DNA of 24,445 bases from Turicibacter sp. (lineage in GTDB: Bacteria > Bacillota > Bacilli > MOL361 > Turicibacteraceae). Positions 18,051 to 24,445 of the stretch are shown here, piece by piece. The stretch is taken from assembly GCA_030531025.1 (NCBI GenBank), contig JAUMTV010000047.1, forward strand, positions 1-24,445, in the 5' to 3' direction. The translations under genes and the position numbers were made by a program. Below the pieces are notes generated by a model. It made no database searches. It saw only the letters and a list, made by a program, of their open reading frames with translations, and was not told the origin of the DNA. Within the stretch, counting starts at the first letter, position 1. Each line of letters begins with the position of its first letter.

Positions 18051-18276
18051 ATCTATATAAAAACAGAGAAATAATCTACATTTTCAGAATCATACTCAGT
18101 TTCTAGTCCTTTTTAAGTTCAAGGCCAACTATCGTCCAGGGGTCACCTAGCGATTATCAAAGATAATCTACTCCTCCTTTGCTAGGGAATGGGTCACCTA
18201 CCATTTTCGAAGAAAATGTATCTACCGCTAGTAGGGCTTAAATTTTCTATGAAGAAAATTTATCTGGACTTATATA
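18051..18276 (+). repeat. BOX-like modular hairpin repeat, copy A (with two internal units)
   Basis: Three parts are visible. A left block (18051-18132) is 80/82 identical to the complement of 20199-20280. Two tandem hairpin units follow: unit 1 (18140-18192) and unit 2 (18191-18236), both starting GGGTCACCTA. A right block (about 18239-18276) carries the stem AAATTTTC/GAAAATTT. Outer arms GTCCAG (18134-18139) and CTGGAC (18264-18269) enclose the array. Unit 1 has nested stems CCTAGC/GCTAGG and GATTATC/GATAATC; unit 2 has CCTAC/GTAGG and CATTTTC/GAAAATG. The left end lies just upstream of the TetM-like gene's -10 box. No protein is encoded. Confidence 0.85.
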
Positions 18277-18346
18277 TTAAAAATCATAAATAATTAATTC
18301 CGCAACAAAATTCGAACGAAAGTTTGTTTTTTTTATTGAAAATCTA

Positions 18347-18375
18347 TTGAAAAAAGTCACTTTTTTTGTCATAAT
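18347..18375 (+). promoter_or_regulatory. Near-consensus sigma-A promoter for a small RNA
   Basis: TTGAAA (18347-18352), a spacer of exactly 17 bases, then CATAAT (18370-18375). It points away from the TetM-like gene toward the strong terminator at 18494-18525, with no open reading frame in between. Transcription should start near 18382. Confidence 0.7.
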
Positions 18376-18381
18376 ATAAGA

Positions 18382-18525
18382 GTCAGCAAGACATAGACCA
18401 CCCTAACAAGTGAAGTTATCCCTAATAAACTTCACACATTCCGAAATTCCAAACAATTTTTCAAAACGAGATTAACTTTCCAGGTCTCTTCTAAAAAAGC
18501 TCACGATGTCGTGAGCTTTTTATTT
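18382..18525 (+). ncRNA. Candidate small non-coding RNA (about 145 nt)
   Basis: The segment is bounded by a near-consensus promoter and a perfect 13-bp terminator stem with T-rich tail. It contains no start codon with a ribosome binding site leading to a plausible protein. Internal structure is visible: GTGAAGTT and AACTTCAC (about 18409-18435) form an 8-bp hairpin with a ten-base loop, and AGACC near the 5' end can pair with GGTCT at 18483-18487 just before the terminator. It lacks the SRP RNA core motif and I do not recognise it as 6S, tmRNA or RNase P RNA. Its 3' end overlaps the stop of the convergent coiled-coil gene, so it could also pair with that mRNA's 3' end. Confidence 0.5.
18494..18525. 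terminator. Bidirectional rho-independent terminator
   Basis: AAAAAGCTCACGA and TCGTGAGCTTTTT form a perfect 13-bp stem with a two-base loop (18494-18521), with T-rich sequence on both sides. It overlaps the stop codon (18520-18522) of the minus-strand coiled-coil gene and ends the plus-strand small RNA candidate. Confidence 0.92.
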
Positions 18526-20055
18526 ATTTAATTGGACTTTTGCAATCTCCTTAATAATTAGTTCTACATTAGTCGCACTAACCGACTTTTTTATAACCTG
18601 CGGACAATGTTTATCTAATTTTTTTGTCATTCCATGATTTAAAATATTCGTTAATAAAATCGCTAATTTTACTCCATTAAAATACTGATCATTGTATTTT
18701 TTATCAACCTCAAAGTACTTGCAATTAGGTAAAACACGTTTTAACTTTTGAATGGTTTGTGTTGCTCCGCCTACAATCATAATCTCTGCTTTATTAATTT
18801 TATTTACATCAATCACTTCAGATAGAATTATTTCATGATTCACATCCTGCTGTTCGTCTTCATTTTTTAATGTAAATTCTAATTGTTCGCATTTATTTTT
18901 TAGTCTTACTATCTCTTGTTGTAAACGTTCTTTCTCCCGAGTCGTCGTTATTAACATTGTTTGTAAGTTTTTAAGCTGCCGCTTATGGGCCTTCTCCTGT
19001 ACCAATTTTTGTTTATTTATTGTTCTTTTTAAGCTTTTATTAACTTCTTTCAACGATTTCAAATCACGTTTGAGTAAATCGACTTCTTTTTCTAACTGTT
19101 TAGAAATCATTTGATCTTTTAGGGTATATGACTGTAAGAAGAACTCACGGTTTTCCTTGATTAACTGACTCATCACAAAATAAGGTAATAGCTCATTCAA
19201 TGATTCTTCAAATGCCTCAAATATTGGGACTGGTAAGACGTAGTCCCCTACTTTAATAATCTCCACATCCTCATCGCATGAATCATCTTCATCTGTACAG
19301 AGTAAGAGAGCTATTAATTGATAAACATCTGAAGCTGTTAATCGATGACTGAACTCCTGATTCATTAATCCTAATTCATGCAGCCATTGACTCCTTTTAT
19401 TTTGATTAAACAAGATGAGTTTTGAATTCAAGACATCAATGATACTCTGCCCTAAATAGTCTGAATAACTTCGACAAAAATTTTTAATCTGTTTAAATGA
19501 AATAGAGCTTGGTTGAGTTAAGTTCTGCTTTAAATATTGGTAACTTTCTTCTTCAAATTCAAGAATAGTGTGCTGTAATTTGTCGCAACGTTGTTTTAAT
19601 TGATAATATTGTTCACCTTCACTAATCTTTACTTCTAATTTTTGAATAAAAAAATCAAATACAGAGAGATAAATTAAATAATCTTGATTACTCTGATCTT
19701 TCTGACTCATTAATTTCTCTAAATCCATATCGGGGAGTAAGTTATGACGTGAATAATTCTTTTTTAATTCTTTATAAAGTAGGGGGTACTGTTTATATAA
19801 GATATCAAATAACACATTGAAGATATCTTGATCATGTTCTGCTTCCTCGAATAAACAATAAGCAAATTTTAATTGATATTCTTCTTTAAAGCTGGGTCTC
19901 TCCAAGCATACATGCTTATAATATTTATATTGATCTCGTCGTTGCCAGACAAGGGGAAATCGACGATGTAACCCTTCAACCGTTGAGAAATTACATTTTG
20001 CTAACACATATGCCAAAAAGACCGCTCGATTTTCAATTAATCGAGCTCGTCTCAT
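18520..20055 (-). CDS. Coiled-coil protein with C-terminal DUF2325-like domain
   Basis: Protein of 511 residues, not confidently assigned to a known function. The N-terminal part (1-310) is mostly helical, rich in aromatic and charged residues, with an acidic patch DEDDSCDEDVE near 255. Residues about 318-405 form a long coiled coil (repeated KRDLKSL/KSLKRTI/RLQQEIVRLKNKCEQL heptads). The last 87 residues (425-511) resemble DUF2325: IMIVGGATQTIQKLKRVLP, then LLTNILNHGMTKKL, and a small Rossmann-like alternation of strands and helices. No signal peptide or membrane segment is seen. GGAGG lies nine bases before the ATG; a -10-like TATAAT is at 20087-20092. It stands alone, convergent with the small RNA candidate, between inverted repeat copies and next to an IS remnant. 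Confidence 0.75.
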   Translation of the reverse strand: MRRARLIENRAVFLAYVLAKCNFSTVEGLHRRFPLVWQRRDQYKYYKHVCLERPSFKEEYQLKFAYCLFEEAEHDQDIFNVLFDILYKQYPLLYKELKKNYSRHNLLPDMDLEKLMSQKDQSNQDYLIYLSVFDFFIQKLEVKISEGEQYYQLKQRCDKLQHTILEFEEESYQYLKQNLTQPSSISFKQIKNFCRSYSDYLGQSIIDVLNSKLILFNQNKRSQWLHELGLMNQEFSHRLTASDVYQLIALLLCTDEDDSCDEDVEIIKVGDYVLPVPIFEAFEESLNELLPYFVMSQLIKENREFFLQSYTLKDQMISKQLEKEVDLLKRDLKSLKEVNKSLKRTINKQKLVQEKAHKRQLKNLQTMLITTTREKERLQQEIVRLKNKCEQLEFTLKNEDEQQDVNHEIILSEVIDVNKINKAEIMIVGGATQTIQKLKRVLPNCKYFEVDKKYNDQYFNGVKLAILLTNILNHGMTKKLDKHCPQVIKKSVSATNVELIIKEIAKVQLNK

Positions 20056-20149
20056 CTTCTATTCCTCCATTCATCTATAGTTTTACATTATATGTTAGAT
20101 TCAGTTAAAAATATGACATATAAACGACACAAAAAGGGACTGTATCAAA

Positions 20150-20280
20150 ATATATAAGTCCAGATAAATTTTCTTCATAGAAAATTTTTATCTGGACTAT
20201 AGTTGGCCTTGAACTTAAAAAGGACTAGAAACTGAGGATGATTCTGAAAATGTAGATGATTTCTCTGTTTTTATATAGAT
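20150..20280 (-). repeat. BOX-like modular repeat, copy B (inverted, no internal units)
   Basis: The complement of this segment matches copy A: 80/82 over the left block (20199-20280) and nearly identical over the right block (20150-20190). The two GGGTCACC units are absent, so the outer arms form one hairpin: AGTCCAGATAAATTTTC (20157-20173) pairs with GAAAATTTTTATCTGGACT (20180-20198) with a two-base bulge and six-base loop. It sits immediately inside the left inverted repeat of the IS1182-type element, so it probably inserted into that element. Confidence 0.85.
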
Positions 20281-20344
20281 AGCCTCTTCTCTTAAAAATT
20301 TAGCGTACACACATTTTTCACCTGGGTATTAACTTTCTTTAAAT

Positions 20345-21420
20345 ATGGAGATTCAAACTTATATTCCAATTAATGACCCTATACGTCTGCTTAATGAATG
20401 ATTGGAGGGATTAGATGATACAAAATTTTTAAGCGCCTACTCTGATAAGGGTAGAAAGTCTGCCGTACCACCCGTCATTATGTTTCAAATTTTAGTTTAT
20501 GGTTATATGCATTGAGCGTTCTCTTCTCGTGAAATCGAAAAACTTTGTCGACGCGATATACATTCCATTTGCTTACTTACTGGTTACACCGTACCTATAT
20601 ATAAACAGAAATAAAATCTACATTTATCACGACACACTAAATGTTTAATAGTTGTGCCGAGAAAGGCAGACTATAGTCATAATGAAATGAATCGTTTTAG
20701 AGAAGAACGTTTAATTAATGGTGTGATGGGAAACTTGTTTGACCAATTAATCGAAAAGCTATATCGTTTAGATGAAATCAAATTTAAAAACTTATTTATT
20801 GATGGGACTAAAATTGAAACGAATGCTAATCGTTGTTCCTTGATGATCTAAGAAATTTGAACAGATTATCGTGGATGCGGGATATGAAAGTGAAGAAAAT
20901 TATGTTTATTTAAAAAAGACTAACCAAAAAGTTTTCATTAAACCAACAAACGCTGAGTCATCCAAAACAAACGAATTCAAAGCTCAAATTTGAAAACGAG
21001 AAAATATGAGTTACGATGAAGAAAGAGATACATATATCTGCTCTGCAGGCAGGGAACTAAAAGCGATTGAAGTAAAAACTCGAGAAACTAAAACAGGATA
21101 CAAACGAGAAGTCACCATCTACGAATGTGAATCGTGTATCGACTGCCCAGTACGTTCCAAATGTACCCAGGCAAAAGAAGGAAATAATAAAAGAGTTGAA
21201 GCATCAAAAAAATGATTCTCCTAAGAGAAGAATCACTTAAAAATATTCAAAGTGAAGAAGGCATTATTTTGAGAAAGAATCGTTCCATTCAAGTTTAGGA
21301 AGCCTTTGGCGTTTTAAAACAGGATGATGGCTTTAGAAAATTTTTAACGCGTGAGAAAGTTCATGTTTTAGTCGAAATGTTACTTCTTTGTTTTGGATAT
21401 GATATTAAGAAATTATGAGT
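20345..21420 (+). pseudogene. IS1182-family transposase, fragmented
   Basis: Pieces of one transposase can be followed in order. The N-terminal part starts at 20345 (MEIQTYIPINDPIRLLNE) and is broken by TGA near 20396 and 20513. A middle part at about 20671-20850 includes NRFREERLINGVMG and LFIDGTKIETNANR. A C-terminal part from about 20868 includes EQIIVDAGYESEENY, then SYDEERDTYICSAGRELK, CIDCPVRSKC and finally RKFLTREKVHVLVEMLLLCFGYDIKKL ending near 21416. The region normally between GTKIETNANR and DAGYESEENY is missing, so there is an internal deletion besides stops and frameshifts. A repeat-like insertion interrupts it near 20594-20670. Sequence up to about 21715 encodes another C-terminal-like scrap (YYKIQNEHCKQHLHIKKE). 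It cannot make an active enzyme. Confidence 0.85.
20594..20640 (+). repeat. Possible degraded fourth copy of the repeat's left block
   Basis: TATATAAACAGAAATAAAATC followed by TACATTT resembles the start of copy A (TATATAAAAACAGAGAAATAATC, then TACATTT) with small gaps. It lies exactly where the transposase reading breaks between GYTVP and the HNEMNRFR block, as expected for an insertion. The sequence is AT-rich, so chance similarity is possible. Confidence 0.35.
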
Positions 21421-21658
21421 CTTCACCAAAAATGGTGCTTGACTTGGTTCAACTAAGAAATTAAATTTAATGACGATTCATAAGTAATGACAAAATACTG
21501 AAATTCTCAATTTATTATTCAGTTATTTTTATCAACTTGTTGTCAAGAACCAATTCTGGTGTTGAACCGAAATTATATTATAAAATTCAAAATGAACATT
21601 GTAAACAACACCTGCATATTAAAAAGGAGCATAAAGTAAAAAAATACCAGCTAGTTTT

Positions 21659-21684
21659 GAAGGATTTCAAGTTCCTTCTTTTTT
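21659..21684 (+). terminator. Terminator-like hairpin at the 3' end of the IS remnant
   Basis: GAAGGA (21659-21664) and TCCTTC (21673-21678) form a 6-bp stem, followed by six T residues. Two more small stems follow before the right end: GGAGC/GCTCC (21721-21735) and ATGACTA/TAGTCAT (21736-21757). Confidence 0.5.
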
Positions 21685-21771
21685 CGTACTCAAAATTAAA
21701 AAATAAAAAGGTTTAAAAAAGGAGCATGTAGCTCCATGACTATTTATTTTTAGTCATTTTGATACAGCTCC

Positions 21772-22059
21772 TCAACGAGAGAAATTAAATATCATTTTCA
21801 CTTACTTAATGACAATGCCTACCGCTTCTCTCTACTTCTGATAACCTACTATAAAGAATCTATTTGGGTTTTAAGGCATCTGGATATAAGATTAAATAAT
21901 TGGTTCATAGCTATTTGACGTATCCTATAGTAAAACGTGCTTTTTAATAGTTAACTTATGATGGTCAAACTAGCAATGTTCGAGGACAATATAACTCTAA
22001 GCTTACTTCAAAATTTTAGAATTAAGCATAATGAAAACATATAAAATCTTAGATTAAAG
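21772..22059. other. Gene-free stretch between IS remnant and laccase gene
   Basis: I see no convincing reading frame on either strand, no strong terminator for the minus-strand laccase gene, and no recognisable RNA gene. Stops are frequent in all frames I read. Confidence 0.5.
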
Positions 22060-23592
22060 CTATTCTATCACGCGAAGTGGTCTCATCATATCATGATCTT
22101 CATGCTCCAATATATGACAATGCCAGACATATTCACCACTGAATCCAGTAAAGTGCATAGCTACAGTTGTAGTAGTTCCCGAAGGGACTACAACAGTATC
22201 TTTCCATCCTTTTTCATAAGAGTTAAGTGGGATTTCTTCCCCTGTATCAGCATCTTTTCTAGAAAGGATTTGAAATTGAATAAGGTGAATATGAATTGGG
22301 TGAGTTACCGGTCCCAAATTAGTAATATTCCAAACTTCAACAGTATCTTTTGTAACTATCTCTGTTGCAGGTTCATGCCACATATGACCATTTAAAACGG
22401 GCATAAGTCTTCCATAAGGATCAGGTATCACGCCAGTTGCTACCTCTCTAATTCGGGCATTTGTTGTATCTATATGATCATAAGGATTAAGAAGAGTTGG
22501 GATTTCGCTAGTATCGTTTTCTGAAAGTCCAGAGGAAACTTTAAATTTCATAATGACTCCAGTGTTTTCATCAGCGTCAGCTTCATTGTTTAAAATAATC
22601 TCTTTACCGCTATAATCTGAAAAATCTACTATCGTATCTACCCTTTCGGCAGGATAGATAGTAAAGGATTTTATTTCATTAGTTTCTACTAAAAATCCTC
22701 CATCTGTCCCTATTTGATGAAACGGTATATCCTCAGAAAAACTTAATGTATAGTGTCTTTCATTAGATCCATTAAGAAATCTTAATCGATATTTACGAGG
22801 CTCTACTTCTACATAAGGCCAAAGTTTACCGTTAACTGCTATCGTATTACCTGTAAATGCTGGAAGCAGAGCACCTGGTGTGATAACTGGTTCGGGATAT
22901 GATAATGACCCATCAGAGTTAAATGTTTTATCTTGAATCATTAGAGGAATTTCAAATCTACCTTTAGGTAAATTTAATCTTTCTTCTAATTCATCTCTTA
23001 TGATATAAAATCCTGCCAAACCGGCATATACATTTAATCTTGTAGCCCCCATTGCATGATCATGATACCATAAAGTAGTCGCGGGTTGATGATTAGTATA
23101 TGTATATACTTTTTTTGTAAAACTAGGTCCTCTAAGAACATAATCTCTAGTAAACCAAGCTTCAGGATATCCATCGCTTTCTGCTTCAACATGGGCACCG
23201 TGAACATGAACAACGGTTTTTACTTCAGGTGAATCTATTGTACCGTGAAGTGTATAATCATAAGGAAGCAAATGTTTATCAGGTAATTTATTTTCCCATT
23301 GAATATAGTTAATACGGTCTTTAAAGGTTTCTATTGTGGGACCAGGATACTTTCCATTGTATCCCCAAACTTTAGTCCTAGGAAAATATGAATGGAATTT
23401 ATGATAAGTTTCAATCATAGAAATACGATAGCCCTCAGCTTTTTCGTTACAAAATTCAGGTTTTGCTACTTCTGGCATAGGTAGTGGATCAACATATTTA
23501 GGAATTGTATTTGGATTAGAAGGATCTACAGAGAACTTTACATCTTCAGATTCTTCTCTACTGCAATACTTATTATCAGTGTACTGGTTCAT
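22060..23592 (-). CDS. CotA-like multicopper oxidase (laccase / bilirubin oxidase type)
   Basis: Three-domain laccase of 510 residues (B. subtilis CotA has 513). It oxidises phenolic or bilirubin-like substrates or metals and reduces oxygen to water. All four copper motifs are intact: HVHGAH (129-134), WYHDHAMG (His177, His179), HPIHIHLIQF (from about 431) and HCHILEHEDHDMM (491-503), with Cys492, His497 and the axial Met502 at the same numbers as in CotA. There is no signal peptide, which fits a spore-coat protein made in the mother cell. The ATG follows AAAGGACG. Upstream are a CATATTATA box and tandem dyads. It stands alone in an IS-rich region and may have arrived by transfer. The symbol cotA is tempting but orthology is not proven. 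Confidence 0.9.
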   Translation of the reverse strand: MNQYTDNKYCSREESEDVKFSVDPSNPNTIPKYVDPLPMPEVAKPEFCNEKAEGYRISMIETYHKFHSYFPRTKVWGYNGKYPGPTIETFKDRINYIQWENKLPDKHLLPYDYTLHGTIDSPEVKTVVHVHGAHVEAESDGYPEAWFTRDYVLRGPSFTKKVYTYTNHQPATTLWYHDHAMGATRLNVYAGLAGFYIIRDELEERLNLPKGRFEIPLMIQDKTFNSDGSLSYPEPVITPGALLPAFTGNTIAVNGKLWPYVEVEPRKYRLRFLNGSNERHYTLSFSEDIPFHQIGTDGGFLVETNEIKSFTIYPAERVDTIVDFSDYSGKEIILNNEADADENTGVIMKFKVSSGLSENDTSEIPTLLNPYDHIDTTNARIREVATGVIPDPYGRLMPVLNGHMWHEPATEIVTKDTVEVWNITNLGPVTHPIHIHLIQFQILSRKDADTGEEIPLNSYEKGWKDTVVVPSGTTTTVAMHFTGFSGEYVWHCHILEHEDHDMMRPLRVIE

Positions 23593-23612
23593 ATTGTAAC
23601 ACGTCCTTTTCG

Positions 23613-23651
23613 GATATCATGCAATATCTCTTTCGAGATACCATGCAATAT
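23613..23651. repeat. Tandem dyad repeat in the laccase leader
   Basis: GATATCATGCAATAT (23613-23627) and GATACCATGCAATAT (23637-23651) are 14/15 identical, 24 bases apart. The first, extended by one C, is an inverted repeat GATAT-N6-ATATC. The spacer holds ATCTC-TTTC-GAGAT. Such phased dyads just upstream of the start codon look like a regulator binding site, but no regulator can be named. Confidence 0.5.
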
Positions 23652-23679
23652 ATAATATGATTCTTTCTAAATATAAGGT
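23651..23679 (-). promoter_or_regulatory. Sporulation sigma-K-like promoter motif upstream of the laccase gene
   Basis: On the minus strand, CATATTATA (23651-23659) fits the sigma-K -10 pattern CATAnnnTA. An AC lies about 18 bases upstream of it (23678-23679), close to the 17 usually cited. B. subtilis cotA is transcribed by sigma-K RNA polymerase, so the match is consistent. The motif is short and AT-rich, so chance is not excluded. Confidence 0.35.
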
Positions 23680-24384
23680 AGGAGGATTATCCAATTCAGA
23701 ATTAAATTTATCCAAAAATATTTACTGTTTAAAGTACCCTAACAACGGTTCTTACAAGAGTTAGTTGATTTAATACTCTTATCTTTCTCTAACGATGAAT
23801 AGAGGGTTAATAAATCTAATCATTTCTACTAAGTGTGGTAAGAACCACTTTTCACTTGCGATATACACTATTGATAAGTAATTAAAAATTGACATTGCTT
23901 ACATAAACGATGCTTCAGAGACAGTAAGAAAATGTTTTCATAATTAAAACAACGTAAATTTCTAACTTGCCGTAATGTTTTACGCCCATCTTTACTAATG
24001 ACAAAATTCTTGTGAATGATAACAATGACAATCTTGTAAATAATTAATTGGATAAATGGTTAAAAATAAGACGTTATCATCTAAAATGTGATAATGTCTT
24101 ATCGTTACACGTTGCACTCGAATAAAATCATTAATATGAATAAGTGCATCCGAAATCTCCTAACTTTGGTTTTATTAGATGTTTTATATAGGTAAATATC
24201 AGCATTTATTTAATTGAGCACTGTTTCTGGGGAAGACTCATAAAATTTAATAAAAAAATTTTGTAGTATCCCCTCTTACCAAATAGATTTTTAACAATGT
24301 TATTTTCAGATAAAATCAAAAACTTTAAAATTATAAAACTTTACGAGGTTGTAAAATAAAGTGTGTAAACTCTTAGAACAGTTA
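23680..24384. other. Gene-free accessory stretch
   Basis: Apart from the possible transposase remnant, only short structures are visible: GTGGT-AAGA-ACCAC at 23834-23847, a 9-bp inverted repeat GGTTCTTAC/GTAAGAACC at 23747-23755 and 23838-23846, and a stem TAAGAC-G-TTATCA with TGATAA-T-GTCTTA at 24068-24102. These may be ends of decayed mobile elements. No intact gene is seen on either strand. Confidence 0.45.
23871..24047 (-). pseudogene. Possible ISL3-type transposase N-terminal remnant
   Basis: Read on the minus strand, this segment gives SKDGRKTLRQVRNLRC followed by FNYENIFLLSLKHRLCKQCQF before a stop. In a shifted frame just upstream it gives DCHCYHSQEFCH. The order (Cys pair, K-D-G-R, L-x-L, R-x-CKQC) resembles the zinc-ribbon N-terminus of ISL3-family transposases, broken by a frameshift. 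The rest of the gene is not recognisable. Confidence 0.35.
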
Positions 24385-24437
24385 CCATTCCCTAGCAGTT
24401 GAGGATTAGATTATCTACGATAATCGCCAGGTGACCC
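24385..24437 (-). repeat. BOX-like repeat unit, copy C (inverted, at the window edge)
   Basis: The complement matches unit 1 of copy A (18140-18192) at 46 of 53 positions without gaps, from GGGTCACCT to GCTAGGGAATGG. The nested stem GATTATC/GATAATC is kept; differences fall mainly in the loop and in the single-stranded segment. The 82-base left block is not present beside it, so the 53-base unit can occur on its own, or the rest of the element lies beyond the window. Confidence 0.85.
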
Positions 24438-24445
24438 ATAATAAG

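Larger units (their letters stand above)
20136..21771 (+). mobile_element. Decayed IS1182-family insertion sequence
   Basis: Terminal inverted repeats are still recognisable: GGGACTGTATCAAAA (20136-20150) and, at the right end, TTTTGATACAGCTCC (21757-21771), matching 13 of 15 positions. Between them lie pieces of an IS1182-type transposase on the plus strand, a repeat copy inserted beside the left end, and a terminator-like hairpin near 21659-21684. No clear target duplication is seen. The left end is 80 bases upstream of the coiled-coil gene, between that gene and the laccase gene. Confidence 0.8.

Noticed and set aside
18140..18180. CTCCTCCTTT and GGGTCACC in repeat unit 1 resembling the 3' end of 16S rRNA
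   Set aside because: The resemblance is not kept in unit 2 or in copy C, so it is probably chance rather than a ribosome-derived or anti-Shine-Dalgarno element.
18051..18276. CRISPR array
   Set aside because: The repeats are two adjacent folded units of unequal length without uniform spacers, and no cas genes are present.
20345..20592. Repeated in-frame TGA codons in the transposase, suggesting TGA read as tryptophan
   Set aside because: The TGA positions do not fall where the family has Trp, TAA stops and frameshifts also occur, and the intact genes use TGG normally. Decay explains it.
22093..22395. Plus-strand frame of 100 codons opposite the laccase gene
   Set aside because: It is antisense to the conserved copper-binding C-terminus of the laccase, and its codons are dictated by that gene.
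24355..24384. GTGTGTAAACTC next to copy C as an IS256-type terminal repeat
   Set aside because: Only a short resemblance in AT-rich sequence; no partner end and no transposase fragment of that family was found.

Overview
The window is AT-rich DNA from a low-GC Gram-positive bacterium. Shine-Dalgarno sites are strong, GTG starts occur, there is a CcpA-type cre-like site, and a CotA-like laccase points to a spore former. Gene content and codon use suggest a gut-associated Bacilli/Erysipelotrichia-type organism such as Turicibacter. That genus is a guess from general impression, not from any search.

Positions 93-15768 hold fifteen tightly packed minus-strand genes, probably one long operon read from about 15.9 kb down to position 93. 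The order of transcription is: ABC sugar-binding lipoprotein and two permeases (the ATPase is absent); an intergenic 14-bp hairpin; cytoplasmic GH105 unsaturated galacturonyl hydrolase and GH28 exo-polygalacturonase; a small RDD-family membrane protein; uxaC, uxaB and uxaA; a TIM-barrel sugar isomerase of unknown substrate; an IclR-family (KdgR-like) regulator; then kduI, kdgA, kdgK and kduD. Together they import oligogalacturonides, split them inside the cell, and carry galacturonate (UxaC-UxaB-UxaA) and the unsaturated uronate (KduI-KduD) to 2-keto-3-deoxygluconate, then through KdgK and KdgA to pyruvate and glyceraldehyde-3-phosphate. The leader carries a good cre-like site over a -10-like box and an 18-bp dyad that could be the pathway operator.

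Upstream (16.0-18.0 kb) lies a TetM-like ribosomal-protection/EF-G-type GTPase with its own terminator. From 18.0 to 20.1 kb there is a modular hairpin repeat with BOX-like architecture, a probable plus-strand small RNA with a near-consensus promoter and a strong terminator, and a convergent gene for a coiled-coil DUF2325-type protein. A second, inverted copy of the repeat lies on the other side of that gene.

From 20.1 to 21.8 kb is a heavily decayed IS1182-family element whose ends are still recognisable. After it come a CotA-like multicopper oxidase gene with a sporulation-type promoter-like motif and tandem dyads in its leader, a gene-free stretch with a possible ISL3-type transposase remnant, and a third copy of the repeat unit (again inverted) at the right edge. 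So the left two-thirds is a coherent catabolic locus and the right third is a repeat- and IS-rich accessory region.
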